Part shown: piece after piece, positions 23,101-30,775 of the stretch
Layout: each line of letters starts with the position of its first letter
Numbering within the stretch: position 1 is the first letter of the stretch
NCBI RefSeq assembly: GCF_025965415.1
Contig: NZ_JAOPWY010000031.1
Location: forward strand, 1-33,295
Source of the DNA: Nocardioides sp.
GTDB lineage: Bacteria; Actinomycetota; Actinomycetes; Propionibacteriales; Nocardioidaceae
Reading direction: 5' to 3'
DNA: 33,295 nt
The notes under the pieces: model-generated
What the model saw: the letters and a program-made list of their open reading frames with translations, nothing else
The model's database searches: none
What the model was told of the DNA's origin: nothing
Translations under genes and position numbers: made by a program

Positions 23101-24454
23101 GGCGACCCTGGCTGTCACAGGAGCTGATGACGGGCAGACCGAGGTCCGGCTGGTCGATCCACGCACCGGCAACGCGAGGCGCACGCTGCGCGGGCACACC
23201 GGGAACGTCATCGGCCTCGAGTTCTCCGCCGACGGCCGGTTTCTCGCCTCGTCCAGCCAGGATGGCGAGGCGGTCGTGTGGGACACCCGTACGGGCACGA
23301 GTGTCGAGCAGCTCGACCTCGGCGACTCGGCGGTCCAAGGCCTTGCCTTCGCGCCTGGCGGGGCCGTTCTCTTCACGGCGGGGAGCGACGGGGCGGTCCG
23401 CACCTGGGACCTCGACGGCCGGGGACGGTTCCTGGCCCGGACACGCAAGCCCGAGGAGTTCGGCTGGGGGTGGGTCGTCACGTCGCCGGAAGGCAGGCTC
23501 ACAGCGCACAGCGTCTTCACGGACGGGGTGCGCTTCCTCGACACCGCCACCGGCAGACCCACCCGCTGGGCCGACCCCTATCCCTGCTGCCACGGCGGAG
23601 CGTTCAGCCCGGACGGGGAGCTGTTCGCGGGGGCCGAGGGCGGGCGGATCTGGATCTTCGACACTTCCACGGCCGAGGTCGTGCGCGACAACGCTGGTCA
23701 CCGCTGGCCGCAGTTCATCGGCGACCTCGCCTGGACGCCGGACGGCAGCCGGATCATCCTGACGGACAAGGCCGGCGACATGGGCATGGTCGAGGCCGAA
23801 ACTCTCGCGCCGGTGGGCGACGCGGTCCACCTCGGCGCGTCGGCGTACGGAGCCCAGGCGGGCCCGGACGACCACTCGGGCTTCGCCCTGGTCAGCGACA
23901 CCCCGGCGGAGGTCGCGGGTTCCGACGAAGTGATCAGCGGCATGCGCGAGTGGGTGCTCGCCGACCTCGAGACCGGTCAGATCACGCGCGGCGAGACCGG
24001 CTTCGACCTGTTCACACTGTCCGTCTCACCGGACCACCGGCGCCTCGCCGTTGCGGGAATGAACGGCGAGGTGGCGCTCGTGGACGTGGCCAGCGGGGAG
24101 CTGGTCCGTCCGGCGGTCGTGGCCCACGCCCGTGGGGCCTGGTGGGCGGCGTGGTCGGCGGACGGAACCCGGTTCGCCACTGCGTCCCAGGACGGCAGCG
24201 TGGTCCTCTGGGACGGAACGACGGGGCTCCCGGTGGGCAGCGTGCTCATGCCCGAGGAAACGCTTCTGAACGTCGCCTTCCTGCCCGACGACGAGACGTT
24301 GCTGCTGGCGCCGTACACCGACAGCTTCTACCGCTGGGACACCAACATCGCCCGCGTCATCGGGTTCGCCTGCCGCGCGGCGGCCGGGGACTTCGACGAG
24401 GCGGACTGGGAGGGCTGGTTCGGCAGCCGGCCCTACCGGCAGACCTGCCCGTGA
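20189..24454 (+). CDS. SARP/BTAD - STAND NTPase - transmembrane - WD40 giant regulator
   Basis: The 1421-aa protein has four parts. Residues 1-85 form an OmpR-type winged helix (VGISVLGPLTV, PRERLVLAALTM, ALWGETPP, LRKALG); 90-235 a BTAD helical domain (RFEALVARG, GELEDWEPG, LADDLGVDPGSEL). A STAND-type NTPase follows the linker CPYLGLMPYDVGDEESFFGRD, with Walker A GPSGSGKSS at 295-303 and Walker B VLVVDQ with Asp348. One hydrophobic helix at about 662-684 (IVLAGAVVLLVAALAAGG) separates it from C-terminal WD40-like repeats (about 735-1390, for example LRGHTGNVIGLEFSADGRFLASSSQDGEAVVWD). The C-terminus has a Cys pair (FACRAAAG and TCP). This suggests a cytoplasmic DNA-binding/NTPase half and an extracellular beta-propeller. 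GTG 20189 is chosen because TTGAGGG lies just upstream and the winged helix begins there. Confidence 0.88.
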   Translation: MGISVLGPLTVDDSAARMGPRERLVLAALTMRVGDVVSADQLGDALWGETPPASWHKNLQTCIVRLRKALGAEAIETTQHGYRLTLPADAVDARRFEALVARGHELSMLGEPERAAHTLGQALTLWRGRPFGELEDWEPGSLEASRLTDLRLDAQEWWLEAMVEAGHHRDVLTEARSLVDTAPFRERRWELLALAQYRCGWQGEALRTIHEVRRRLADDLGVDPGSELNTLEVAILQQDPALDLVAADGASSDVCPYLGLMPYDVGDEESFFGRDRDVRVALDRLDTEGVLVVVGPSGSGKSSLVRAGVVAALRHRGQHADVITPGVRPVGSLPPPRAPGESRVLVVDQAEEVFSMCQDAEERDRFLQLLADRHAAGAPLVLALRADRMGDVSGHPALARVVERGLYVLAAMPPEDLRSAIEQPARRAGLLVEPGLADLLVREVEGEPGALPLLSHALREAWLRREGRTLTVTGYTASGGIRRAVAQSAEKLYAGLEPSQRPVLHDLLLRLVHPGSEGEPVRARVPRRQVVTDPSQDQLVELLVGSRLVTSDDGVLEIAHEALARAWPRLQGWLEDDVEGQQILHHMTATADTWDALGRPSSELYRGVRLAQALEWDQRPHSEVTATERDFLDASRERTASEERTAADRARTQARLIRRLRIVLAGAVVLLVAALAAGGMAVRQQGVAADNARDAVRAQTGSDARRAGARALSVDNIDTSLLLAVAGVRLDDSEATRTNLQNALARRPQLVHSVPRRGAAVTGMELTRDGERLAVYDLEGKVDLFDPTDWRRMATFTPPESPPPRARVAPMAFAPDGDVLAVGMPLLVPEPVRLLDGRTLEPTGTSLPGLSDEASKVRDRPVDLAWSSDGSTMAAVVQRLYLKSDIDDSRYWGSDVHRLLVWRMDETPQLVMRRTVPGRTGEQRDQNQLAVSAEGSTVWTSEPLTAYDVVSGAPRLQTGRHVFAMDLAPDGATLAVTGADDGQTEVRLVDPRTGNARRTLRGHTGNVIGLEFSADGRFLASSSQDGEAVVWDTRTGTSVEQLDLGDSAVQGLAFAPGGAVLFTAGSDGAVRTWDLDGRGRFLARTRKPEEFGWGWVVTSPEGRLTAHSVFTDGVRFLDTATGRPTRWADPYPCCHGGAFSPDGELFAGAEGGRIWIFDTSTAEVVRDNAGHRWPQFIGDLAWTPDGSRIILTDKAGDMGMVEAETLAPVGDAVHLGASAYGAQAGPDDHSGFALVSDTPAEVAGSDEVISGMREWVLADLETGQITRGETGFDLFTLSVSPDHRRLAVAGMNGEVALVDVASGELVRPAVVAHARGAWWAAWSADGTRFATASQDGSVVLWDGTTGLPVGSVLMPEETLLNVAFLPDDETLLLAPYTDSFYRWDTNIARVIGFACRAAAGDFDEADWEGWFGSRPYRQTCP

Positions 24455-24470
24455 GGGCTCACTGAGGCAC

Positions 24471-24485
24471 GCACGATCCTCGTGC
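24471..24485 (+). terminator. Small hairpin after the giant regulator gene
   Basis: GCACGA (24471-24476) pairs with TCGTGC (24480-24485) around a 3-nt loop, starting 16 nt after the stop codon. There is no T-run. Confidence 0.4.
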
Positions 24486-24534
24486 TCGCCTTGACTGCCA
24501 GAATCGCCTTATGGTAACGATTCGCGCCCTGAGG

Positions 24535-24548
24535 GTGACGTGCGTCAC
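24535..24548 (+). promoter_or_regulatory. CRP-like palindrome upstream of the peptide importer operon
   Basis: GTGACGTGCGTCAC is a perfect palindrome with the CRP-family core GTGA-N6-TCAC, followed by A as in TCACA. It lies about 60 nt before the binding-protein start. A weak promoter candidate lies upstream (TTGACT at 24491-24496 with TAACGA at 24515-24520, spacer 18), so a factor bound here would sit at or just after the transcription start and would be expected to repress. Confidence 0.45.
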
Positions 24549-24608
24549 ATTTCTCTGTTAGGCATTGACGTGGTGGCACTCACCCCGATGCACAACGGAG
24601 GAACGCTC

Positions 24609-26237
24609 ATGAGGCGGACCAAGAAGTGGCTCTCACTCGTCCCGCTCACTCTGGCGCTGGTCCTGGCCGGCTGTTCGGGCGGAGATGGCGGTGATGAGCC
24701 ACCGGGCGGCGGCGAGCCGGACGCTCAGGCCGGTGGCGCCTTCAGTGTTTCGAGCAGTGAGCCCGAGGCGTTCGCGCCCACGAGCAACTGCTACTCCTCA
24801 GACTGCTCCCAGATCATCAACCTGGTGTGGACCGGCCTGCTGCAGGTCGACCCCGAGACCTCCGAGCAACAACTTCAGATGGCGGAGTCGATCGAGTCCG
24901 AGGACGGTCAACACTGGACCATCAAGCTCAAGGACGGCTTCACCTTCCACAACGGCGAGCCGGTTGACGCGGCGTCCTTCGTGCGGTCGTGGAACTACAC
25001 GGCCTACGGTCCGAACGCGACCCAGCTCGGCTTCTTCCTCGCCAACGTCGAGGGTTATGACGACCTCCAGGGCGAGAAGCCGAAGGCCAAGGAGTTGTCC
25101 GGCCTGACGGCGGCAGACGACCTCACCATCGAGATCGCGCTGACCAAACCCTTCTCACAGCTCCCGCTCGTCCTCAGCTACGCGCCGCTCGGTGCGCCGA
25201 TGGCGCAAGCCTGCTTGGACGACCTGAAGGCATGCAACGAGCAGCCGATCGGCAACGGCCCCTACGAGTTCTCCGAGCCGTGGCAGCACAACGAGACGAT
25301 CACGCTGGCGAAGTACGCCGACTACGCCGACCAGGACACTGCAGGACTGGCCGACGAGATCACCTTCAAGATCTACGCCGACCTGAAGACCGCCTACCGT
25401 GACTTCCAGGCCGGCAGCCTCGACATCGTCACACCGGACCCGTCGCAGACCCCGCAGGCCCGCACCGCCTACCCCGATCAGATCCTCGAGGTCGACAGCG
25501 GCTCGTACGCCTACTTCGGCTTCCCGCTCTACGAGGAGGCCTTCTCCGACGTCCGCATCCGGCAGGCGCTGTCGATGGCGATCGACCGTCAGGCGATCAT
25601 CGATCGTGTGCTCGACGGCCGTTTCATCCCAGCCCTTGACGTGATCTCGCCGTTCGTCCCGGGCAGCCGCGAGGACGCCTGCGACACGTGCAGCTACGAC
25701 CCCGAGGCAGCCAAGGCACTCTTCGACGAGGCCGGAGGCATCCCAGGCAACAAGATCAACATCTGGTTCAACAACGACGGCGGCCACGAGGACTGGGTGC
25801 AGGCGATGGCCCAGGGATGGAAGAACGACCTCGGTCTGGACTACGAGTTCAAGTCGCAGCCGTTCACTCCTTACCTGGCGGCCCTCGACACCCGGAGCAC
25901 CGTGGACGGCCCGTACCGTCTCGGCTGGTTGCCCGACTACCCCTCCCCGCAGAACTACCTCGACCCGCTGTACGGGGCCGGGAGCACCAACTACGGCGAC
26001 TGGAAGGGCCCAGAGCACGACCAGTTCCTCGAGCTGGTGGCTGAGGGCGACGCCGCTGCCACGGTCGAAGAGGGTCTGCCGGCGTACCAGGCCGCCGCAG
26101 ACGTGGTCCTGGACAACCAGATCGTCATCCCGCTCTGGTTCGGCAAGACGTTCATCGTCACCAGCGAGAACGTCGAGAACGTCGAGTACAGCCCCACCAA
26201 CCAGCTGCTGCTCGCCGAGGTGGGTGTCACCAGCTGA
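24609..26237 (+). CDS. Oligopeptide ABC importer, substrate-binding lipoprotein
   Basis: The 542-aa product is a family-5 solute-binding protein (DppA/OppA type). It has a lipoprotein signal peptide MRRTKKWLSLVPLTLALVLAGC with the lipobox LAGC and lipidated Cys22. An acidic Gly-rich tether follows, then the family segments LVWTGLLQVDPET, WTIKLKDGFTFHNGEPVDAASFVRSW, VRIRQALSMAIDRQAIID and LGWLPDYPSPQNYLDPLYG. Two CxxxC-like pairs (NCYSSDC, CDTCSY) could form disulfides. It captures peptides or similar solutes outside the membrane for the permeases encoded next; the exact ligand cannot be told. ATG 24609 has GGAGGA about 7 nt upstream; the in-frame ATG at 24540 would hide the signal peptide. 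Confidence 0.93.
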   Translation: MRRTKKWLSLVPLTLALVLAGCSGGDGGDEPPGGGEPDAQAGGAFSVSSSEPEAFAPTSNCYSSDCSQIINLVWTGLLQVDPETSEQQLQMAESIESEDGQHWTIKLKDGFTFHNGEPVDAASFVRSWNYTAYGPNATQLGFFLANVEGYDDLQGEKPKAKELSGLTAADDLTIEIALTKPFSQLPLVLSYAPLGAPMAQACLDDLKACNEQPIGNGPYEFSEPWQHNETITLAKYADYADQDTAGLADEITFKIYADLKTAYRDFQAGSLDIVTPDPSQTPQARTAYPDQILEVDSGSYAYFGFPLYEEAFSDVRIRQALSMAIDRQAIIDRVLDGRFIPALDVISPFVPGSREDACDTCSYDPEAAKALFDEAGGIPGNKINIWFNNDGGHEDWVQAMAQGWKNDLGLDYEFKSQPFTPYLAALDTRSTVDGPYRLGWLPDYPSPQNYLDPLYGAGSTNYGDWKGPEHDQFLELVAEGDAAATVEEGLPAYQAAADVVLDNQIVIPLWFGKTFIVTSENVENVEYSPTNQLLLAEVGVTS

Positions 26238-26240
26238 TCG

Positions 26241-26310
26241 GTGAAAGCCGGGAGCGGGCCGGGAACTCCGACCCGCGCCGGTCGCAAGGCGCCTGGCCGG
26301 TCACTTTCAC
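26241..26310 (+). terminator. Intercistronic stem-loop between binding-protein and permease genes
   Basis: GTGAAAGCCGG (26241-26251) can pair with CCGG-TCA-CTTTCAC (26297-26310), closing a 70-nt region with an internal GCGGG/CCCGC hairpin (26254-26258, 26272-26276). The structure begins right after the stop codon and ends directly against the AGGAGG ribosome site of the permease gene. Such elements commonly stabilise the upstream mRNA or attenuate the downstream genes so that more binding protein than permease is made; that role is inferred here. Confidence 0.5.
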
Positions 26311-26324
26311 AGGAGGGGATGGCG

Positions 26325-27326
26325 ATGGGGCGATACGCCGTTCGACGCCTGCTTCAGTTCATCCCGGTGCTCATCGGCACCTTGTTCCTGCTTCACTACC
26401 TGACCACCCTGTCGTTCCAGTTCAACGGCAACCCGGTGCGTGCGCTCTTCGGAGACCGTCAGCCACCGCCGGAGACGATCGCGGCCCTGACCCGCGCCTT
26501 CGGTCTGGACGATCCCTGCCTCTCACAGCCGGGCAACCCGTGCGTCGGCATGTTCGTCGAGCGCGTCGGCGGCTACTTGCGAGGTGACTTCGGGGTCGAC
26601 TTCAACCTTCAACCCGTCACCGACCTGATCACGCGGGCTGCGCCGGTCACCCTGCGGCTGACGCTCCTCGCGATCGTCTTCGAGTCGGTCGTCGGCATCC
26701 TCGCCGGCGTCATCGCCGGTCTCCGCAAGGAACGCTTCGCCGACAACCTCGTCCGGATCTCGACCGTGCTGGTGATCTCTGTCCCGATCTTCGTCGTGGG
26801 CGTGCTGACTCAGATCATCTTCGGCCTCTACATCGGAAACTGGGTCCGAGACCGCACGGAATCCGAGACGATGGAGGCGATCTTCTCCATCTCGTACCAG
26901 TCTGACCATCCGTGGGCGAGCCTGATCATCCCCTCCATGGTCCTGGGCGCCACATCCCTTGGGATCATCGCCCGGATGACTCGCACCGAACTCATCGAAT
27001 CGCTGCGATCTGACTACGTCCGCACGGCCAGGGCCAAGGGCCTCAAACCCACCCGGATCGTCGGCATCCACGCCCTGCGCAACTGCCTCATCCCGGTCGT
27101 CACCCTGATCGGCATCGACATCGGCGGCCTGATGGCGGGAGCTCTCATTACCGAGGGCATCTTCAACATTCCCGGGATCGGCGGCCTGGTGTTCCGCTCC
27201 GTCCGCACCGGAGAGACACCAATCATCATGGCGGTGGTCCCCCTTCTCGTCCTGGTGTACCTGATCGCGTCCCTCTTGGTCGACCTCCTCTATGCCGTAC
27301 TCGACCCGAGGATCCGATATGAGTAG
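26325..27326 (+). CDS. Oligopeptide ABC importer, permease 1 (DppB/OppB type)
   Basis: The 333-aa protein is a binding-protein-dependent transport permease with about six membrane helices. It begins MGRYAVRRLLQFIPVLIGTLFLLHY, and the periplasmic loop includes the DDPCLSQPGNPCVGMF insert with two Cys. The coupling (EAA) loop reads SDYVRTARAKGLKPTRIVGIHALRN, with the conserved A-x-x-x-G; it is followed by GALITEGIFNIPGIG. It forms the channel with permease 2. AGGAGG (26311-26316) is 8 nt before ATG 26325 and only 2 nt before ATG 26319, so 26325 is preferred. The end overlaps permease 2 by 8 nt. Confidence 0.94.
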   Translation: MGRYAVRRLLQFIPVLIGTLFLLHYLTTLSFQFNGNPVRALFGDRQPPPETIAALTRAFGLDDPCLSQPGNPCVGMFVERVGGYLRGDFGVDFNLQPVTDLITRAAPVTLRLTLLAIVFESVVGILAGVIAGLRKERFADNLVRISTVLVISVPIFVVGVLTQIIFGLYIGNWVRDRTESETMEAIFSISYQSDHPWASLIIPSMVLGATSLGIIARMTRTELIESLRSDYVRTARAKGLKPTRIVGIHALRNCLIPVVTLIGIDIGGLMAGALITEGIFNIPGIGGLVFRSVRTGETPIIMAVVPLLVLVYLIASLLVDLLYAVLDPRIRYE

Positions 27327-28284
27327 CAGCAGTCCCGTGACCGAGGCTCCAGGCGCTATCCCGCCCGAGACTCCGGTCAGGGGGCGGGGGCCCACATCGG
27401 GGAGCATCTGGAAGGACGCCCGCCACCAGTTGTCTCGCAACCCGGTGTTCGTCGTGTGCTCCTTGGTCGTGCTGGTCGTCGTCTCCTGGGCGCTGTTCCC
27501 GCAGCTGTGGACCAGCCTCGGCAAACTCGAGTGCGACATCAACATCAACCGGACGCCGCCGTCCTGGTTCCCGGGCAAGACGCAGCCTGGCTACGACGCG
27601 GACCTGGACGGGTACGTCCTGGGAACCACGACGCTGGGGTGCGACATGTACTCCCAGATCATCTGGGGGGCGCGTCCCTCCATCGTGGTGGCAGTCATCG
27701 TGACTGCGATGACGGCGCTGGTGGGCACGACGCTCGGGCTGTTGGCTGGCTACTACGGCGGGTGGGTCGACACCGTCATCTCACGGATCACCGACATCTT
27801 TCTCGGGCTGCCGTTCCTCCTGGGCGCGGTGATCTTCTTGGCCCTGCTCAAGTCGCAGAGCATCTGGGCGGTGATCCTTGTCCTGGTCGTGCTCGGGTGG
27901 ACCCAGATGACCCGGATCGTGCGCGGGACCGCGCTCAGCCTGCGCGACCAGGACTTCGTGGAGGCGGCGCGGGCGATGGGGGCGACGAACGGCCGGATCA
28001 TCCTGCGACACATCCTGCCGAACGCGCTGGCCCCGATCATCGTCCTGTGCACCATCTACGTCGGATCGTTCATCGCCGCCGAGGCCACTCTCACCTTCCT
28101 CGGGGTCGGGCTCAAGCCACCCGAGGTGTCATGGGGCATCACCATCGCCCAGGGCCAGGACTTCGCGGTCGCGGGCTTCCCGCACCTGCTGGTGTTCCCG
28201 TGCATCGTGCTGGTGGTGACCGTGCTCAGTTTCATCCTCATGGGTGACGCGCTGCGAGACGCTCTCGATCCGAAGGGTCGATGA
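27319..28284 (+). CDS. Oligopeptide ABC importer, permease 2 (DppC/OppC type)
   Basis: The 321-aa protein has a cytoplasmic N-terminus, the OppC N-terminal region (IWKDARHQLSRNPVFVVCSL) with the first helix, and a long extracytoplasmic loop with PGYDADLDGYVLGTTTLGCD. Five more helices follow. The EAA loop is DFVEAARAMGATNGRIILRHILPN, then AEATLTFLGVGLKPPEVSWG, standard for this family. The DxDxDG-like loop is a normal feature of OppC proteins and may bind calcium. ATG 27319 overlaps the end of permease 1 and gives the short Ser-rich start; the upstream in-frame start at 27292 lies inside permease 1. The stop overlaps the next start (ATGA). Confidence 0.94.
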   Translation: MSSSSPVTEAPGAIPPETPVRGRGPTSGSIWKDARHQLSRNPVFVVCSLVVLVVVSWALFPQLWTSLGKLECDININRTPPSWFPGKTQPGYDADLDGYVLGTTTLGCDMYSQIIWGARPSIVVAVIVTAMTALVGTTLGLLAGYYGGWVDTVISRITDIFLGLPFLLGAVIFLALLKSQSIWAVILVLVVLGWTQMTRIVRGTALSLRDQDFVEAARAMGATNGRIILRHILPNALAPIIVLCTIYVGSFIAAEATLTFLGVGLKPPEVSWGITIAQGQDFAVAGFPHLLVFPCIVLVVTVLSFILMGDALRDALDPKGR

Positions 28285-29339
28285 TGCCCGAATCCGACAT
28301 CTTGCAAGCCGGCACGCCGGCGGACAGCAAAGCCGTCGCGTCGTTGTACTTCGACACGACGGCGCCGCTCCTCGACGTCCAGGAGCTGCGCGTCGACTTC
28401 CAGACCAAGGAGGGAGTGGCCCACGCAGTAAACGGGGTGAGCTTCACCCTCGAAGCTGGCAGGACACTGGGCATCCTGGGCGAGTCCGGTTGCGGCAAGT
28501 CCGTCACGGCGCAGGCGATCATGGGCATTCTCGACTCGCCTCCTGCTCGGGTCGTCGGGGGAAAGGTGCTGCTGTCGGGAGTCGACCTGCTGACACTCAA
28601 CGAGGATGCCCGGCGTCAGATCCGCGCCAATCGCATCGGCATGGTGTTCCAGGACGCACTCAGCGCCCTCAACCCCGTCTTCACGGTCGGCTGGCAACTC
28701 GGCGAGCTGTTCCGCAAGCATCGGGACTTTTCGCGAAAGCAGGCCAAGCAGGAGGCGGTCCGCCTTCTCGATCTGGTCGGCATCCCGGCGGCCGGGCAGC
28801 GCGTCGACGACTTCCCACACCAGTTCTCGGGCGGCATGAGGCAGCGGGTGATGATCGCGATGGCCCTCGCGCTCGACCCGAACGTGATCATCGCGGACGA
28901 ACCCACGACTGCGCTCGACGTCACGGTGCAGGCACAGATCATGAAGTTGTTGGCCGACCTGCAAGCCGAACGCAACATGGGGCTGATCCTGATCACACAC
29001 GACATCGGAGTGGTCGCGGACGTCGCCGACGACATCTGTGTCATGTACGCGGGCCGCGAGGTCGAGAAGGCCGACGTCTACGCGATCTACGACAGTCCTG
29101 CCCACCCCTACACCCAGGCACTGCTGGAGTCGATCCCGCGCGTCGACATGAAAGGGCAGCAGCTCGCATCGATTCAGGGGCTGCCGCCCAACCTGACCAG
29201 TATGCCGTCCGGCTGCGCCTTCCACCCACGGTGCCGCTTCGCTCGGGAACGGTGTCGCGAGGACACGCCTCCGCTCTACACCGTGACACCCGGCCGGCTG
29301 AGCGCCTGCCACTTCTTCCAGGAGGTGCTCGACTCATGA
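28281..29339 (+). CDS. Oligopeptide ABC importer, ATPase 1 (DppD/OppD type)
   Basis: The 352-aa nucleotide-binding subunit has Walker A GESGCGKS, Q-loop MVFQDALSALNP, signature FSGGMRQRVMIAMALAL, Walker B VIIADEPTTALD and switch His in LILITHDIG. The C-terminal oligopeptide-transporter domain carries the SGCAFHPRCRFARERC cysteine cluster, which in related proteins binds an iron-sulfur cluster or metal. The first 30 residues are an extension before LLDVQELRVDF. ATG 28281 overlaps the permease 2 stop; ATG 28284 is equally possible. It forms a heterodimer with the next gene product. Confidence 0.95.
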   Translation: MMPESDILQAGTPADSKAVASLYFDTTAPLLDVQELRVDFQTKEGVAHAVNGVSFTLEAGRTLGILGESGCGKSVTAQAIMGILDSPPARVVGGKVLLSGVDLLTLNEDARRQIRANRIGMVFQDALSALNPVFTVGWQLGELFRKHRDFSRKQAKQEAVRLLDLVGIPAAGQRVDDFPHQFSGGMRQRVMIAMALALDPNVIIADEPTTALDVTVQAQIMKLLADLQAERNMGLILITHDIGVVADVADDICVMYAGREVEKADVYAIYDSPAHPYTQALLESIPRVDMKGQQLASIQGLPPNLTSMPSGCAFHPRCRFARERCREDTPPLYTVTPGRLSACHFFQEVLDS

Positions 29340-30343
29340 GCGAGGTGATCCTGGCCGCAACCGACGTTCGAAAATACTTCCCGATCACGGCTGGCGTACT
29401 CAAGCGCACGGTCGGCCACGTCCAAGCAGTCGACGGGATCTCCCTGGAGCTGTACCAGGGGGAGACCCTGGGGATCGTGGGTGAGTCCGGCTGCGGCAAG
29501 TCGACTCTGGCCCGGGTCCTGATGGGCCTCATTCCGGCGACCTCGGGTTCGGTCAAGCTCGAGGGCGAAGAGCTGGTCGGCATGAAGCCGAGCCGGCTCC
29601 GCAAGATCCGTCGCGACGTGCAGATCATCTTCCAGGACCCGTACTCCTCGCTGGACCCCAGGATGACCGTCGGCAAGATCATCGGCGAACCCTTCGAGAT
29701 CCACGCGGAAGTCGCCCCCAAGGGTGAGCGACGTCGCAAGGTCCAGGAGCTGCTCGAGGTCGTCGGGCTCAGCCCCGAGCACATCAACCGGTATCCCCAC
29801 CAGTTCTCGGGTGGCCAGCGCCAGCGGATCGGCATCGCGCGGGCGCTGGCCCTGCGGCCGAAGGTGATCATCTGCGACGAACCGGTCTCCGCCCTGGACA
29901 TCTCCGTGCAGGCCCAAGTGGTCAACCTGCTCGAGAACCTGCAATCGGAGTTCGGGTTGTCCTACATCTTCGTCGCGCACGACCTCTCCGTGGTCCGACA
30001 CATCTCCGACCGGGTCGGAGTCATGTACCTCGGCAAGATGGTCGAGCTCGGGACGGAGGACCAGATCTACGAGCGGCCGACACATCCATACACGCAGGCC
30101 CTGCTGTCTGCCGTCCCAGTGCCCGACCCGGGGCTACGCGGCCACCGGAAACAGATCGTGCTCACGGGAGAGCTGCCCTCTGCTGCCAACCCCCCGTCCG
30201 GCTGCCGGTTTCGCACCCGCTGCTGGAAGGCGCAGAGCGTCTGCGCTGAGAGCGAGCCGGCGCTCGAGGTCCGCGATGGCGGAGATCACCCCTCGGCCTG
30301 CCACTTCGCCGAGGTCATCGACGTCACGCACGCTGCGTACTGA
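29336..30343 (+). CDS. Oligopeptide ABC importer, ATPase 2 (DppF/OppF type)
   Basis: The 335-aa protein shows KYFPITAGVLKRTVGHVQAVDGIS at the N-terminus, typical for DppF/OppF. Walker A is GESGCGKST, the Q-loop IIFQDPYSSLDPRM, the signature FSGGQRQRIGIARALAL, Walker B VIICDEPVSALD and the switch FVAHDLSVV. The C-terminal SGCRFRTRCWKAQSVC cluster is present. It is the last gene of the operon; its ATG at 29336 overlaps the preceding stop (ATGAG). The next gene is convergent after about 130 nt, in which no clear terminator is visible. Confidence 0.95.
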   Translation: MSEVILAATDVRKYFPITAGVLKRTVGHVQAVDGISLELYQGETLGIVGESGCGKSTLARVLMGLIPATSGSVKLEGEELVGMKPSRLRKIRRDVQIIFQDPYSSLDPRMTVGKIIGEPFEIHAEVAPKGERRRKVQELLEVVGLSPEHINRYPHQFSGGQRQRIGIARALALRPKVIICDEPVSALDISVQAQVVNLLENLQSEFGLSYIFVAHDLSVVRHISDRVGVMYLGKMVELGTEDQIYERPTHPYTQALLSAVPVPDPGLRGHRKQIVLTGELPSAANPPSGCRFRTRCWKAQSVCAESEPALEVRDGGDHPSACHFAEVIDVTHAAY

Positions 30344-30472
30344 CGCCTTCGTCCTCGCCCGCCCCCGGCGACCCGCACACCTCCTCAACGAGGCCGCATG
30401 GTGGGACTCCTGGCACGGGAAGGGCTGCTGGCGGGCGCCCGAGACGCCACACCGGGTCAAGGCAGGTAGTCG

Positions 30473-30775
30473 TCACCCGCTTGGGACATCCCTCGCGGAG
30501 CCAGCGCCGATCTCGGTCGTGCAAACGGGCTGCTCCCACCCCGCGGGGGTGTTCCATCCCGCCCGAGCCATGTAGCACGGTCGTTCGATGAGGACGACAG
30601 ACCCCGATCCGCCCGGGACGGTCGAGTCATCGGCAGGCGTCACGATCGGAGTTGACTGGGCACCGATCGCGGGAGCGACGAAGATGGCGGTCACGGCGGT
30701 GACGCCGATCGCGCCGGCGATCGCGGCGGGGAACCACCAACGATCAGAGTCGGAAGAGAGGCTGTAGCGGTTCAT
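30473..30775 (-). CDS. Small membrane-anchored or secreted protein, 100 aa
   Basis: The 100-aa product has a short polar start (MNRYSLSSDSDRWW), one hydrophobic helix (FPAAIAGAIGVTAVTAIFVA, residues 15-34), a possible signal-peptidase site after IGA, and a polar extracytoplasmic tail with two Cys (PCYM, VCTTE) and Gly/Pro-rich sequence. AAGGAG lies 7 nt before ATG 30775, which firmly supports this start over in-frame starts far upstream. No family is recognised. It is separated from the hydrolase gene upstream by about 450 nt and converges on the importer operon. Confidence 0.7.
   Translation of the reverse strand: MNRYSLSSDSDRWWFPAAIAGAIGVTAVTAIFVAPAIGAQSTPIVTPADDSTVPGGSGSVVLIERPCYMARAGWNTPAGWEQPVCTTEIGAGSARDVPSG

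Noticed and set aside
27600..27660. DxDxDG loop in permease 2 as a sign of a special calcium-binding protein
   Set aside because: This loop is a normal part of OppC-type permeases.
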